The notes under the pieces were generated by a model. It worked only from the letters and a program-made list of their open reading frames with translations. It was not told the DNA's origin and made no database searches. From NCBI RefSeq assembly GCF_038024855.1, contig NZ_CP139089.1:3320501-3384500 (forward strand): a stretch of 64,000 nt of DNA, read 5' to 3'. Made by a program: the position numbers and the translations under genes. The stretch is from Methylocella tundrae. GTDB lineage: Bacteria; Pseudomonadota; Alphaproteobacteria; Rhizobiales; Beijerinckiaceae. Shown piece after piece: positions 25,969 to 34,508 of the stretch; within the stretch, counting starts at the first letter, position 1, and each line of letters begins with the position of its first letter.

Positions 25969-27161
25969 ACTTACCTGCGGCCGGGCCGGCGACGAGGATT
26001 GAAGCCATGTTGATGCCGGCCACGCCTGACCTTGAATCGAAAGTCGATGCGCTGGCTAATGATTTTGCGCGCCGCGCTGCGGAGCATGACGAAGCAGGAA
26101 CGTTCCCGTTCGAGAATTTTGACGCCCTGCGCAAGGCCGGGCTTCTCGCGCTCACAGTCCCGCCTGCTCTCGGCGGCCTGGGCGGCGGGCTTCGCGCCGC
26201 CAATCGCATCGTGAACGGCATAGGGGCGGGCGAGCCTTCAACCGCGCTGGTGCTGGCGCAGCAATATCTTTTCCACTTCCGGATGCTGCGTAATCCCCAT
26301 TTTCCGCAGGCCTTGAGCGAGGAGATCGCGCGCTCGGCCGTCGCTGAGGGGGCGCTGTGCAATATGCTGCTGGTCGAGCCCGAGCTTGGCTCGCCGATCC
26401 GTGGCGGCTTGCCGGCGACGATCGCCCGCCGCGTCGAGGGCGGCTGGCGCATCACGGGGCGAAAAATCTATTCGACCGGAAGCGTGGCGTTGAGTTGGAT
26501 TGGCGTGTTTGCGCGCAGCGACGACGCCGATCCGCTGGTCGGCGCCTGGATTATTTCGGGCGGCTCAGAAGGCGTCAGGATCGTGGAGAGCTGGGATCAT
26601 CTCGGCATGCGCGCCAGCGCCAGCCATGACATGATCTTCGACAATGTTTTTGTCGCGGAAGACCGCGTCGTCGATCTGCGGCCCGCCGCGACCCAGCAGA
26701 AGCCGGATGATGTTGTCTCGGCGTGGATCGCCACCCTCTTCACTACGATTTATGACGGGGTCGCCCGCGCGGCGCGCGACTGGCTCGTAGCGTTTTTGCA
26801 CAGTCGGAGGCCCTCTAACCTCGGCGCGTCTCTCGCCACTTTGCCGCGAATGCAGGAGGCGGTCGGCGCGATCGACGCTTTACTTTACGCGAACCGCGTT
26901 TTGCTCGCCGACATTGCCAGCCGCTGCGACAGCGGCGCGGCGCCTCCCGCGCGCGAGAGCCACTTCATGAAGCTCGCCGTCACGACGAACGCCATCGAGG
27001 CCGTCGCCAAGGCGCTGGAGGTCTCGGGCAATCCCGGCCTTTCGCGCCATCATGCCCTGCAACGCCATTATCGCGATGTGCTGTGCGGACGGGTCCATTC
27101 ACCGCAGAACGACGCCATTCGGCTGGACGCGGGGCGAGAGGCCCTGTCCATTATCCCCTGA
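25965..27161 (+). CDS. Acyl-CoA dehydrogenase-family flavoprotein
   Basis: 398 residues with the acyl-CoA dehydrogenase layout: N-terminal helical domain (FENFDALRKAGLLALTVPPA, LGGLGGG), central beta domain (GGWRITGRKIYSTGSVALSW) and C-terminal four-helix bundle. The pattern is closer to the DszC/SfnC/hydroxylase-like branch than to classical fatty-acid enzymes, since the usual catalytic Glu region is not obvious. An FAD or FMN cofactor is expected. The start overlaps the phosphoesterase stop, which implies coupled translation, although the metabolic link is unclear. Confidence 0.75.
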   Translation: MNLPAAGPATRIEAMLMPATPDLESKVDALANDFARRAAEHDEAGTFPFENFDALRKAGLLALTVPPALGGLGGGLRAANRIVNGIGAGEPSTALVLAQQYLFHFRMLRNPHFPQALSEEIARSAVAEGALCNMLLVEPELGSPIRGGLPATIARRVEGGWRITGRKIYSTGSVALSWIGVFARSDDADPLVGAWIISGGSEGVRIVESWDHLGMRASASHDMIFDNVFVAEDRVVDLRPAATQQKPDDVVSAWIATLFTTIYDGVARAARDWLVAFLHSRRPSNLGASLATLPRMQEAVGAIDALLYANRVLLADIASRCDSGAAPPARESHFMKLAVTTNAIEAVAKALEVSGNPGLSRHHALQRHYRDVLCGRVHSPQNDAIRLDAGREALSIIP

Positions 27162-27193
27162 TATTCGAGCCCGGGCCGTATCGAACAGCGTCG

Positions 27194-28231
27194 CTACTTT
27201 TCCGTGATCTTCAGTTCGATCCGGCGATTGCGCCGATTGGCCTCGTCGCTGTCGCCGGGGTCGATCGGTTGGAACTCGCCGAAGCCGGCGGCGGCCAATC
27301 GCTGCGGCGATACGCCCTTCGAGGCGAGATATTGCACCACCGCGATCGCCCGCGCGGCCGACAGGGCCCAGTTCGATGGATATTGCGCTGATTGAATCGG
27401 CTTTTTGTCGGTGTGGCCATCGACGCGAACGATCCAGGGAATGTCCGGCGGGATCTCATGTTCAAGCTCGATCAGCGCGCTCGCCAGCTTGTCGAGTTCC
27501 GCGCGGCCTGCGGCGTCGAGGCTCGCCTGACTGGATTCAAACAGAAGTTCCGATTGGAAGATGAATCGGTCGCCAACGACGCTGACGCCCGGCCGGTCGC
27601 CGAGAATCTGGCGCAGGCGTCCGAAGAAATCGGAGCGGTAGCGGGCGAGCTCCTGCACCTTCTGGGCGAGAGCGACATTGAGCCGCGATCCGAGGTCGGC
27701 GATCTTCGTCTGCGATTCGGCCCCGGCCTTTTCCGAGGCGGCCAAAGCCTCTTCAACAGCGGCGAGCTGGCGCCTCAGGGCCGCGATCTGCTGATTGAGG
27801 ATCTCGACCTGAGCCAGCGCCTTGGCCGATACGTCTTGCTGTGACTGTAACTGCTGCTGCGCGCTGGCGGCGCGCGCGTCGGCCGCTTCGGCGCTTTGCG
27901 CCCCAGCGCCCTTTGAATCGATAATGCCCTGCAATTGGGCCTTGTCGTGTTGCTCGGCTTCGAGATTGGCCGACAGCGTGGTGGCCGTGTTCTCCGCTTC
28001 CGCCTTGTTGCTGCGCTCAAGCGCGAGAAGCGCGCTGAGCTCCTCGATCTGGCGATTGAGCTTCGTCAGGGCGGTGTCCTTGCCGGTCACCTCCCGCGCC
28101 AGGAAGAATTGCGCCAGCATAAAGACCGACAGAAGAAAGATGATGACTAGAAGCATCGTCGAAAGCGCGTCGACGAAACCCGGCCAGTAATCGATGTGGC
28201 GCATCCGCTGCCGCGAACGAGTTGAAGCCAT
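27194..28231 (-). CDS. OmpA/MotB-type peptidoglycan-binding membrane protein
   Basis: 345 residues. ATG at 28231 is used (the preceding TTG is less likely). One N-terminal membrane helix (FVDALSTMLLVIIFLLSVFM) is followed by a long coiled coil (~55-190) and a C-terminal OmpA-like domain with VRVDGHTDKKPI and RLAAAGFGEFQPI. It is the stator B-type partner of the MotA/TolQ-like gene upstream, so the pair should form a proton-driven inner membrane complex anchored to the cell wall. It resembles ZorB in layout, but is also a common chromosomal pair in Rhizobiales. Confidence 0.82.
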   Translation of the reverse strand: MASTRSRQRMRHIDYWPGFVDALSTMLLVIIFLLSVFMLAQFFLAREVTGKDTALTKLNRQIEELSALLALERSNKAEAENTATTLSANLEAEQHDKAQLQGIIDSKGAGAQSAEAADARAASAQQQLQSQQDVSAKALAQVEILNQQIAALRRQLAAVEEALAASEKAGAESQTKIADLGSRLNVALAQKVQELARYRSDFFGRLRQILGDRPGVSVVGDRFIFQSELLFESSQASLDAAGRAELDKLASALIELEHEIPPDIPWIVRVDGHTDKKPIQSAQYPSNWALSAARAIAVVQYLASKGVSPQRLAAAGFGEFQPIDPGDSDEANRRNRRIELKITEK

Positions 28232-28359
28232 CAAAATTGCTCGCTCATGAGGGCGCGGTGATTGAGGGTAGGGCGCCCCTGACTTATCGGGGCCTTGCTT
28301 GCCGCCGTTTCTTTAGAGTCGGACGACCTCGGACCGAATTGCGACGCGATCTTTTTCAA

Positions 28360-29328
28360 TCAGCCGCGCTCCTTCAATTCTTCAGCGAGGCGCTGAAGAA
28401 CGTCCTTGACCTCGCGTCCCTGCTCCGCCTGCGCTTCGACCCAGTCACGAATGATCTGCTGCTCGGAGCGCATGTGCTGAACCAGCGCCTGAACGCCGTC
28501 GGCAAGATTGGCCACTGCGATCGACGTCGCCTTGGCCTGGCTTTGATCGGCGGAGGCCGCGAGCTTTTCGAGCGCGATGCGCAGTTCGGCCGGCAGCCCC
28601 TCGTAGCCGGAGGCGATTTCAGCGGGAGTTGCGATCGGAAGCGCCGCCAGACTGTCTTCGAGTTCGCTGAAGAAGCGGTTTTGCGCCTGACCCGCCTGAA
28701 GATCGAGGAACCCGAGCACGAGCGAGCCCGCGAGCCCGAACAAGGATGAGGTGAAGGATATGCTCATGCCCGCGATTGGCGCGGAAAGCCCGTTCTTGAG
28801 GTCGTCGAACATGACGCCGGCGTCCGAGCCGGTCTGCATCGATTTGATCACGCCGCTGATCGAGCCGACCGTTTCGAGCAGACCCCAAAACGTGCCGAGC
28901 AGGCCGAGAAACACAAGGAGCCCGGTCAGATAGCGCGCCGTGTCGCGCGATTCGTCGAGCCGCGCGCCGATCGTGTCGAGGACCACGCGAAGCGGCAGAG
29001 GCGCTGACGGATTGAAAGGTTTGGCGCCGAACAGCTGCGCCACGGGCGCCAGCAAAATCGGGGGCTTGACCCGCCTGGCCTCGCCTCGCAGCAGAGCGTT
29101 GGCCCATTTCACTTCGCGGAACAAGCGAATCACCTGTCGCAGTCCGAGAATGATACCGAATGTCAAAACGCCGATGATCAAGCCGTTGAGGCCCGGATTG
29201 GCCATGAAGGCGGTCGCGATCTGGCGATGCAAAATCAGCGCGCAAAAGCCCGCGAGGATGAGGAACGCCAGCATCCGCACGAGATAGATGACGGGAAACG
29301 AGAGGCGGCCGCGATCGTTACTGCCCAT
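28360..29328 (-). CDS. MotA/TolQ/ExbB-type proton channel protein
   Basis: 322 residues from ATG at 29328 (a GTG at 29337 is an alternative). Two membrane helices come at the N-terminus (FPVIYLVRMLAFLILAGFCA; LNGLIIGVLTFGIILGL). The conserved channel pair comes later: ARYLTGLLVFLGLLGTFWGL and GMSISFTSSLFGLAGSLVLG. The C-terminus is a cytoplasmic helical region ending QRLAEELKERG. It is transcribed 128 bp ahead of the OmpA/MotB-like gene, as one operon. Confidence 0.82.
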   Translation of the reverse strand: MGSNDRGRLSFPVIYLVRMLAFLILAGFCALILHRQIATAFMANPGLNGLIIGVLTFGIILGLRQVIRLFREVKWANALLRGEARRVKPPILLAPVAQLFGAKPFNPSAPLPLRVVLDTIGARLDESRDTARYLTGLLVFLGLLGTFWGLLETVGSISGVIKSMQTGSDAGVMFDDLKNGLSAPIAGMSISFTSSLFGLAGSLVLGFLDLQAGQAQNRFFSELEDSLAALPIATPAEIASGYEGLPAELRIALEKLAASADQSQAKATSIAVANLADGVQALVQHMRSEQQIIRDWVEAQAEQGREVKDVLQRLAEELKERG

Positions 29329-29337
29329 GTCGATCAC

Positions 29338-29647
29338 CGGCAGCGCGAGAGAGGCCGTGCAACGAGGCGTCCGCGAAACTCATTGGCCGATCCTTTGACG
29401 AGGACTGTAACAAGATTTGGCGGGGTCCGGCCAGAGCTTTGACCAGCCAGCCCGCGCCGCAAACAGACTAAAGGCGGCCTTGACCTTGCGCGCAACATCC
29501 AAATGGAGTGAATCCAGCGGCCTCGCGAACGTTCGGAGCGCATGCCGGACTAAGAAAAATCTGATATTTCAATCTCCTGCGCAACGAGAAAAATAGAAGG
29601 GCCGGAACTTTGAACAATAGGAGACGTTGCAAAGCTCTGCATAGGTC
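29338..29647. other. Divergent intergenic region, nothing recognised
   Basis: About 310 bp between the divergent proton-channel and AI-2E transporter genes. It must contain promoters for both but I see no convincing operator, RNA or small gene. Confidence 0.5.
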
Positions 29648-31663
29648 ATGGGGATGAAGGTGAGCGAATTATTCGATGCTGTCGCCGCTCGTCCGCGCCG
29701 GAAGCGTGATTTTCAACGCACGATCGACATGCTGGCGACCTTGGTCGCCCTCGTGTTCTCGGTCGGCGTGCTGTACATCGCGCGTGATATTCTCGTCCCC
29801 ATTGCGATCGCCGTACTGTTGAGCTTCGTGCTGTCGCAGCCGATCCTCGTGCTGCGGCGCCTCGGCCTTCCCCGCGTCCCGGCTGTCATGATCGTCGTTG
29901 CCGGCGCCCTCTTCATCGCTTTCGCGGCCAGCGCCGCGTTGACCCGGCAGGTTTCGGAGCTTGCCGTCGACCTGCCGAAATATCAAACGACCATCAACGG
30001 CAAGATCAGCCGGTTGCGCGACCTCGTCTCGACGAACGCCGTTTTCGAGAAGGGCGCGACCGCGCTGAAAAGCATCGGCCATCTTGATCCGGCGCGGCCC
30101 TCGCCGGACGCCACGCCTTCGCCCTTGCGAAGTGGCGGGGAAAACATCGAGGCTCCGGTTCTGGTCGAGGTGCGCCAGCCGGCGCCGAGCCCCTTCGCTA
30201 TGGTGCAAACCATTGTCGGAACGGCGCTGTCGCCGCTGGAGACGGCGGCGATCGTCGTCATTTTCGTGATTTTCATCCTGCTGCAGCGCGAAGATCTGCG
30301 CAATCGCTTCATTCGTCTCGTCGGATGCGATGACTTGCAGCGCACGACAGTCGCCATGAATGATGCGGCCGGCCGGCTCAGCCGGTTTTTCCTGACCCAG
30401 ACGCTCGTCAACGCCGCGTTCGGCGTCGTCGTGACCGCGGGTCTCTATATGATCGGCGTTCCGAGCCCCATTCTGTTCGGAATCATCGCGTTCCTGATGC
30501 GCTTCGTGCCTTATGTGGGCGCGATCATTTCCGCCAGTTTTCCGTTCGCGCTCTCCGCGGCTGTTGATCCCGGCTGGGCCATGGCGCTGGAAACGCTCGC
30601 CCTGTTTCTGGTTCTCGAAATCCTCGTTGGCAACTTTGTCGAGCCTTTGCTGTATGGCCGTAACACCGGCCTCTCGCCGATCGCTGTCGTCGTTTCGGCG
30701 ACGTTCTGGACCTGGCTGTGGGGACCGATCGGCCTTGTCCTCTCGACGCCTTTGACCGTCTGCCTCGTCGTCCTTGGCAGGCATGTCGATCAGCTCAGTT
30801 TCCTTGACGTCATCCTCGGCGACGCCCCGGCTCTGACCCCGGAAGAGCACTTTTACCAGCGCATGCTTGTTGGCGACGCGTCGGAAGTCGCCGATCAGGC
30901 CGAGCAATTTCTGAAGACCAGTTCGCTCATCGCCTATTACGACGACGTGGCGCTGAAGGGCCTTTTGATGGCGGAGGCCGATTTGAAGCGCGGCGTTCTG
31001 CATGAGGGCCGGCAGGAGCAGATCAAGGAAACCATCATGGAGGTGATCGAGAATTTATCCGATCACGTCGACGAGCCGCCCGCGGCGGTTCCAGAGCCGG
31101 CAAAAAGACCCTATGCCGACCTTGAGGATGGGCCCGCCGCGGCGCCTTCGCTCGAAATCCCGCCGGAGGATGCGCCCCGGCCGGCCGGACCGCGCAAGGC
31201 GGTGCTGTGCATCGCGGGCCGCAATGCGCTCGACGAGGCCGCGGCCGCTCTCCTGGCGCAAATGCTGGAAAAGCATGGAATGGAAGCCAAGCTCGAACCG
31301 CATCAGATGCTGACGATTGGCGGAATTCTGCATCTTACGGGATCGGGCGCGCAGATCATCTGTCTCTCGTATCTCGGGGGGGAGGTCAGCGCCGCGCGCG
31401 TGCGCTACGCCATCCGCCGCTTGCGCCGCCGCCTTCCAGAAGCCAGGATCATCGCCGCCTTTTGGCAATGCGACCCGGAGAAGGCGAGCGAACTCTGTGG
31501 CCAGACCAAGGCGGACCTCTGCGCGACGCGCCTCGCCGAGGTCGTGGCCTTCTGCGTCGCCGAGGCCAAGGCGCATATTGATTCAGAAGGCCCCACTCCC
31601 GCGGATCCGCGCGGAATCGAACTTCGCGAGGAGCCGAATAGCGCGCTTGTCGGTGCGGCGTGA
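29648..31663 (+). CDS. AI-2E family transporter with a C-terminal extra domain
   Basis: 671 residues. The first ~390 match the AI-2E/PerM permease family (PF01594): VALVFSVGVLYIARDILVPI, an amphipathic middle, then GVPSPILFGIIAFLMRFVPY and FWTWLWGPIGLVLSTPLTVC. Members export small molecules or ions. The remaining ~280 residues are soluble: a helical linker, a Pro-rich stretch, then RKAVLCIAGRNALDEAAAAL and AQIICLSYLGGEVSAARVRY, a Rossmann-like pattern reminiscent of cobalamin-binding or receiver folds. ATG at 29654 is an alternative start. Confidence 0.85.
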   Translation: MGMKVSELFDAVAARPRRKRDFQRTIDMLATLVALVFSVGVLYIARDILVPIAIAVLLSFVLSQPILVLRRLGLPRVPAVMIVVAGALFIAFAASAALTRQVSELAVDLPKYQTTINGKISRLRDLVSTNAVFEKGATALKSIGHLDPARPSPDATPSPLRSGGENIEAPVLVEVRQPAPSPFAMVQTIVGTALSPLETAAIVVIFVIFILLQREDLRNRFIRLVGCDDLQRTTVAMNDAAGRLSRFFLTQTLVNAAFGVVVTAGLYMIGVPSPILFGIIAFLMRFVPYVGAIISASFPFALSAAVDPGWAMALETLALFLVLEILVGNFVEPLLYGRNTGLSPIAVVVSATFWTWLWGPIGLVLSTPLTVCLVVLGRHVDQLSFLDVILGDAPALTPEEHFYQRMLVGDASEVADQAEQFLKTSSLIAYYDDVALKGLLMAEADLKRGVLHEGRQEQIKETIMEVIENLSDHVDEPPAAVPEPAKRPYADLEDGPAAAPSLEIPPEDAPRPAGPRKAVLCIAGRNALDEAAAALLAQMLEKHGMEAKLEPHQMLTIGGILHLTGSGAQIICLSYLGGEVSAARVRYAIRRLRRRLPEARIIAAFWQCDPEKASELCGQTKADLCATRLAEVVAFCVAEAKAHIDSEGPTPADPRGIELREEPNSALVGAA

Positions 31664-31705
31664 TTCCTTCGGAAGTCATCCGGCTCCAGAGCAAAAATGC
31701 GTTCA

Positions 31706-31724
31706 AGCGGAATCGTATTCCGCT
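31706..31724. terminator. Hairpin downstream of the AI-2E gene
   Basis: AGCGGAAT-cgt-ATTCCGCT forms a perfect 8-bp stem 43 bp after the stop. No long T-run follows, so terminator function is only possible. Confidence 0.45.
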
Positions 31725-31743
31725 CTTTAAGCCTTTGATTTAA

Positions 31744-31784
31744 TGCATGACGCCCAAAAGTCTGCAACTTTTCGGCGTCATGCA
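31744..31784. repeat. Intergenic palindrome (TGCATGACGCC type)
   Basis: TGCATGACGCC and GGCGTCATGCA enclose AAAAGT/ACTTTT arms, giving a long near-perfect hairpin. Palindromes of this composition are dispersed in Rhizobiales genomes and often lie between convergent genes, as here. Confidence 0.7.
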
Positions 31785-31788
31785 TCTC

Positions 31789-31828
31789 GCGCTTTCCGAT
31801 CGAATGGATCTGATCGGAATATGCGTTA
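31789..31828 (-). repeat. Short (internally deleted) copy of the stop-codon-abutting palindromic repeat
   Basis: On the minus strand it reads TAACGCATATTCCGATCAG and ends CATTCGATCGGAAAGCGC, keeping both ends of the ~115-bp element at 36829, 59553 and 62961 but lacking its middle. Its first three bases (TAA) are the stop codon of mmcB. Confidence 0.75.
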
Positions 31829-32311
31829 GCCGATAGGGCCCATCGCCATCACCTCGGGATCGCTTAATCCGTGCAGCCGATGGGCGGCGGCGTGAGCGAA
31901 GCGCATCAGCACCGCGCGACGCGTCGCCGCCGCCAGGCGATGCTCCGGCGCCTCGCGCAAAATCTCCGCGCCATACGCGTCCGCGACAATGAGCCCGGCG
32001 TCGGGCGGCATGATCTCGACAGGCACGCTTTCAGGAATGGCGAAATAGAGCCGGTCGCAATGGGCGCGATACTCGCGCCATTTCATGTCCGCGCGAAAGT
32101 CGGCGATCGAGGATTTGATCTCGACGATATGAACGCCGCCGTCCGCCGCCAGCGCGACGATGTCGGCGCGTCTTCCGGACAATAAAGGAAGCTCGGTGAC
32201 GGTCGAGAATTTCAGGCGCCGCAACAGACGCCGCGTTCCGCGCGCGACGAACAGCGCGGTCTCGGACTGCCGCCCATCCTGTGGCGTCAGAGTCTGCATC
32301 AACCGTGGCAT
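31826..32311 (-). CDS. mmcB: MmcB-family DNA repair protein
   Basis: 161 residues with a PD-(D/E)XK-nuclease-like core: ADIVALAADGGVHIVEIKSS contains the Asp and ExK. LYFAIPESVPVEIMPPDAGL and a C-terminal helix also match the MmcB family, which in Caulobacter is part of the SOS/damage response. It is a single gene, convergent with the AI-2E transporter gene. The stop codon lies in a dispersed repeat. Confidence 0.85.
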   Translation of the reverse strand: MPRLMQTLTPQDGRQSETALFVARGTRRLLRRLKFSTVTELPLLSGRRADIVALAADGGVHIVEIKSSIADFRADMKWREYRAHCDRLYFAIPESVPVEIMPPDAGLIVADAYGAEILREAPEHRLAAATRRAVLMRFAHAAAHRLHGLSDPEVMAMGPIG

Positions 32312-32482
32312 TTTGGACGTCGGCTCCGCGTCAAGCGTCGGGCGCTTTGATGAGGCGCCTTGACGCGCGATAGCATAGAGGCTGAAGCATGCGCCAGACT
32401 GGCGCGCCGTTCAAGGCCCGGGTCTCAATCTCGCCGGCGCCGCTCGCCCGTTCGACAGAGGCGCGCGGCTCTTCACGACGTC

Positions 32483-34312
32483 CTATTGCGCCGGCGGGTT
32501 CTTCGACGCGTCGACAATGCTGACGTGGTTCAAAGCCTGCGCCTGTTCGCTTGTCGCGGGTCCTTTGGTGAAATGAGCGGAGTCGAGCATGCTCGACGCC
32601 GCGCTGAACGCCATCTTGTAGCCGGCCAAAGGCATCGCGGAGAGAGCGTCCGGGATGATGCGGGCGGCCTGGCGCAGGCCCGTTATGGCCTGGCCCAACA
32701 CCGACTGAGGCGGCGTTTCCGCCGTCGGCGCTTCGCTGGTCAGCTCGTTGTAATTCGATCGGTCGAGCCGCGCCGATATGATTTCAGGCGCTTTGTCGTC
32801 CCTCAAGAGCGTCCGGCGCGGCCTTGGCGCGGTGTCGGGGCTGGCGGCGTAGCCAAGCACTGACGAGGGAAGACCCGGCTGGTCTTTTGGTCCGCGTGTG
32901 ATGACGACGGGCAGGCTCGCCGCCCGCGCGAGCGGGGAGATCGCGTCGGGCTTCGCGGGTGTTTTGGCGGCCTCGCCGGCGTCCTGGCTGGTCTGAGGCG
33001 CGAGAGAAGCGAGGCGAAGCAGCGCCTCCGGCCGGCTCGGAGGCGTCGGAACGTCGGCATAGGCGACGAGGTCCATCGGGCGAGAGGGCGGCAGCGGCGC
33101 CTCCGCGACGATTGTCTTTTCGGCCTTGTCCTTCTTGAGATCCTTCTCCGGCGCGCCGGCGTCCTGATCGGCGGCGGCGTCCTTCTCCCGGGGGACTGGC
33201 GTCGGAACTGGCGCTGGCGAAGGCTCCGGAGCGTGGGCGGCGGGCTGCGCGAGAGCTGCGACCTGCGTTGCATTCGCGGGCGCCGCCGGTTTCGCATCCG
33301 GCGGATTGCTCGCGGCGATCGCGGCCAACGCGGGAGCATCCTTCGCGGCGGCGCGCGCGGCGCGGCGCTCGGCTGCGGTCATCCGGGCGGGTGGCGAATT
33401 GGCGGCGGCGCCAGCTCCGTCGAGCGAAGCGACCTGTGTCGGGCCACGGCCAGGCGCGGCCTCGCGGCGGGCGATGGCCTCTTCTTCGCGATCATGATTG
33501 CCGAAGAGCCACGCGAACAATCCGCCGCCGCCTTGAGGCTGTGGAACATCGGTTGCGACGCCGCCGCGCGCGGTAATCTCGGCGCGCGCTTCTTCATAAC
33601 GCGGCAGCGCGCGGCCGTCCGCCGCGAGATCGACCGACTTGCCGTCCGGGAAGATGCGGGCGAGCTGTTCATAGCTCATGCGCGGCCAGTAGCGGACATT
33701 GCCGACGTCGAGATGAACGAAATTCTCTCTCGGATAATAGCCGACGCCGCCCCTTTGCAGACGCATGCCGATTTCGCGGATTTGCTGCATCGACATGCCG
33801 GGCATGGTGGTGTCCATCGCCTTGCCGAGGATATGCTGCGAATATTCGGCGACTGCGTGAGACCTCGCGCGCAACATCGCATTGGTCTCGGGAGAGCGAT
33901 AGGCGGAATAGACGACGACCGGCTGCGTTGCGCCGGCGGTCCGATAGACCTCCCAGATCACGTCGAACAGACGCGGATCCATGTGAGTCTCGTCATTGTT
34001 GCGCCAGTCGCGCAGGAAATGATTGAGTTGTGCGAGGACGGCCGGATCATAAGATCCGTTGACGCGGAATGTCGCCTGGATCGATTCGCCGGTATGCGAA
34101 TGATAAAGATTGAGCGTGCGGGTGTCGCCGTTGGCGACCGCCGTCTCGGTCGAGGAGTTTACGAAAAAGCTGCTCAGCAATGTGGCGGCGTAAACCGCGG
34201 CGGCTCGGCGCGCCTGTTTTCCGAGAGTGATGCGGGGGCGGGCTAGACGCAATTGTGACTCTCGCAATGGCCGGATGGACGGGGCGAACCCGTCTTCAGA
34301 TGATGTTCGCAT
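32483..34312 (-). CDS. DUF882/YcbK-type murein peptidase with a long Pro/Ala-rich tail
   Basis: 609 residues. An N-terminal membrane anchor or signal (AAAVYAATLLSSFFVNS) is followed at ~65-225 by the M15-like DUF882 domain: VVVYSAYRSPETNAMLRA, QHILGKAMDTTMPGM and ENFVHLDVGNVRYW supply the likely zinc ligands. The remaining ~380 residues are low-complexity Ala/Pro-rich sequence, which is unusual in length. It probably acts on cell-wall peptides in the periplasm. Confidence 0.8.
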   Translation of the reverse strand: MRTSSEDGFAPSIRPLRESQLRLARPRITLGKQARRAAAVYAATLLSSFFVNSSTETAVANGDTRTLNLYHSHTGESIQATFRVNGSYDPAVLAQLNHFLRDWRNNDETHMDPRLFDVIWEVYRTAGATQPVVVYSAYRSPETNAMLRARSHAVAEYSQHILGKAMDTTMPGMSMQQIREIGMRLQRGGVGYYPRENFVHLDVGNVRYWPRMSYEQLARIFPDGKSVDLAADGRALPRYEEARAEITARGGVATDVPQPQGGGGLFAWLFGNHDREEEAIARREAAPGRGPTQVASLDGAGAAANSPPARMTAAERRAARAAAKDAPALAAIAASNPPDAKPAAPANATQVAALAQPAAHAPEPSPAPVPTPVPREKDAAADQDAGAPEKDLKKDKAEKTIVAEAPLPPSRPMDLVAYADVPTPPSRPEALLRLASLAPQTSQDAGEAAKTPAKPDAISPLARAASLPVVITRGPKDQPGLPSSVLGYAASPDTAPRPRRTLLRDDKAPEIISARLDRSNYNELTSEAPTAETPPQSVLGQAITGLRQAARIIPDALSAMPLAGYKMAFSAASSMLDSAHFTKGPATSEQAQALNHVSIVDASKNPPAQ

Positions 34313-34508
34313 TCATTAAACTTGAACCGTTAATGCCGCGTAGCATTGCGTAACATCTTGTGACAGGCGCTCCGCAAAACGACCTTGACGAATCTATGCG
34401 GCAAACCAAGGCTGTAGGTTAAGTCTTTGAATGTGGCGAGCGTGTGTCGCCCCCGGGGAATCGTCTTGCCGCCTTCCTTTCTTCAGTGAATTCAAGGGGA
34501 TAAAAGAC

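Noticed and set aside
27194..29328. Complete Zorya defence system
   Set aside because: Only the ZorAB-like pair is present; the flanking genes are unrelated housekeeping types.
29669..31003. 444-residue minus-strand frame
   Set aside because: Antisense of the AI-2E transporter; composition is Arg/Asp/Gln-rich without any domain.
33233..34246. 337-residue plus-strand frame
   Set aside because: Antisense of the DUF882 peptidase gene, where the minus strand carries recognisable catalytic motifs.
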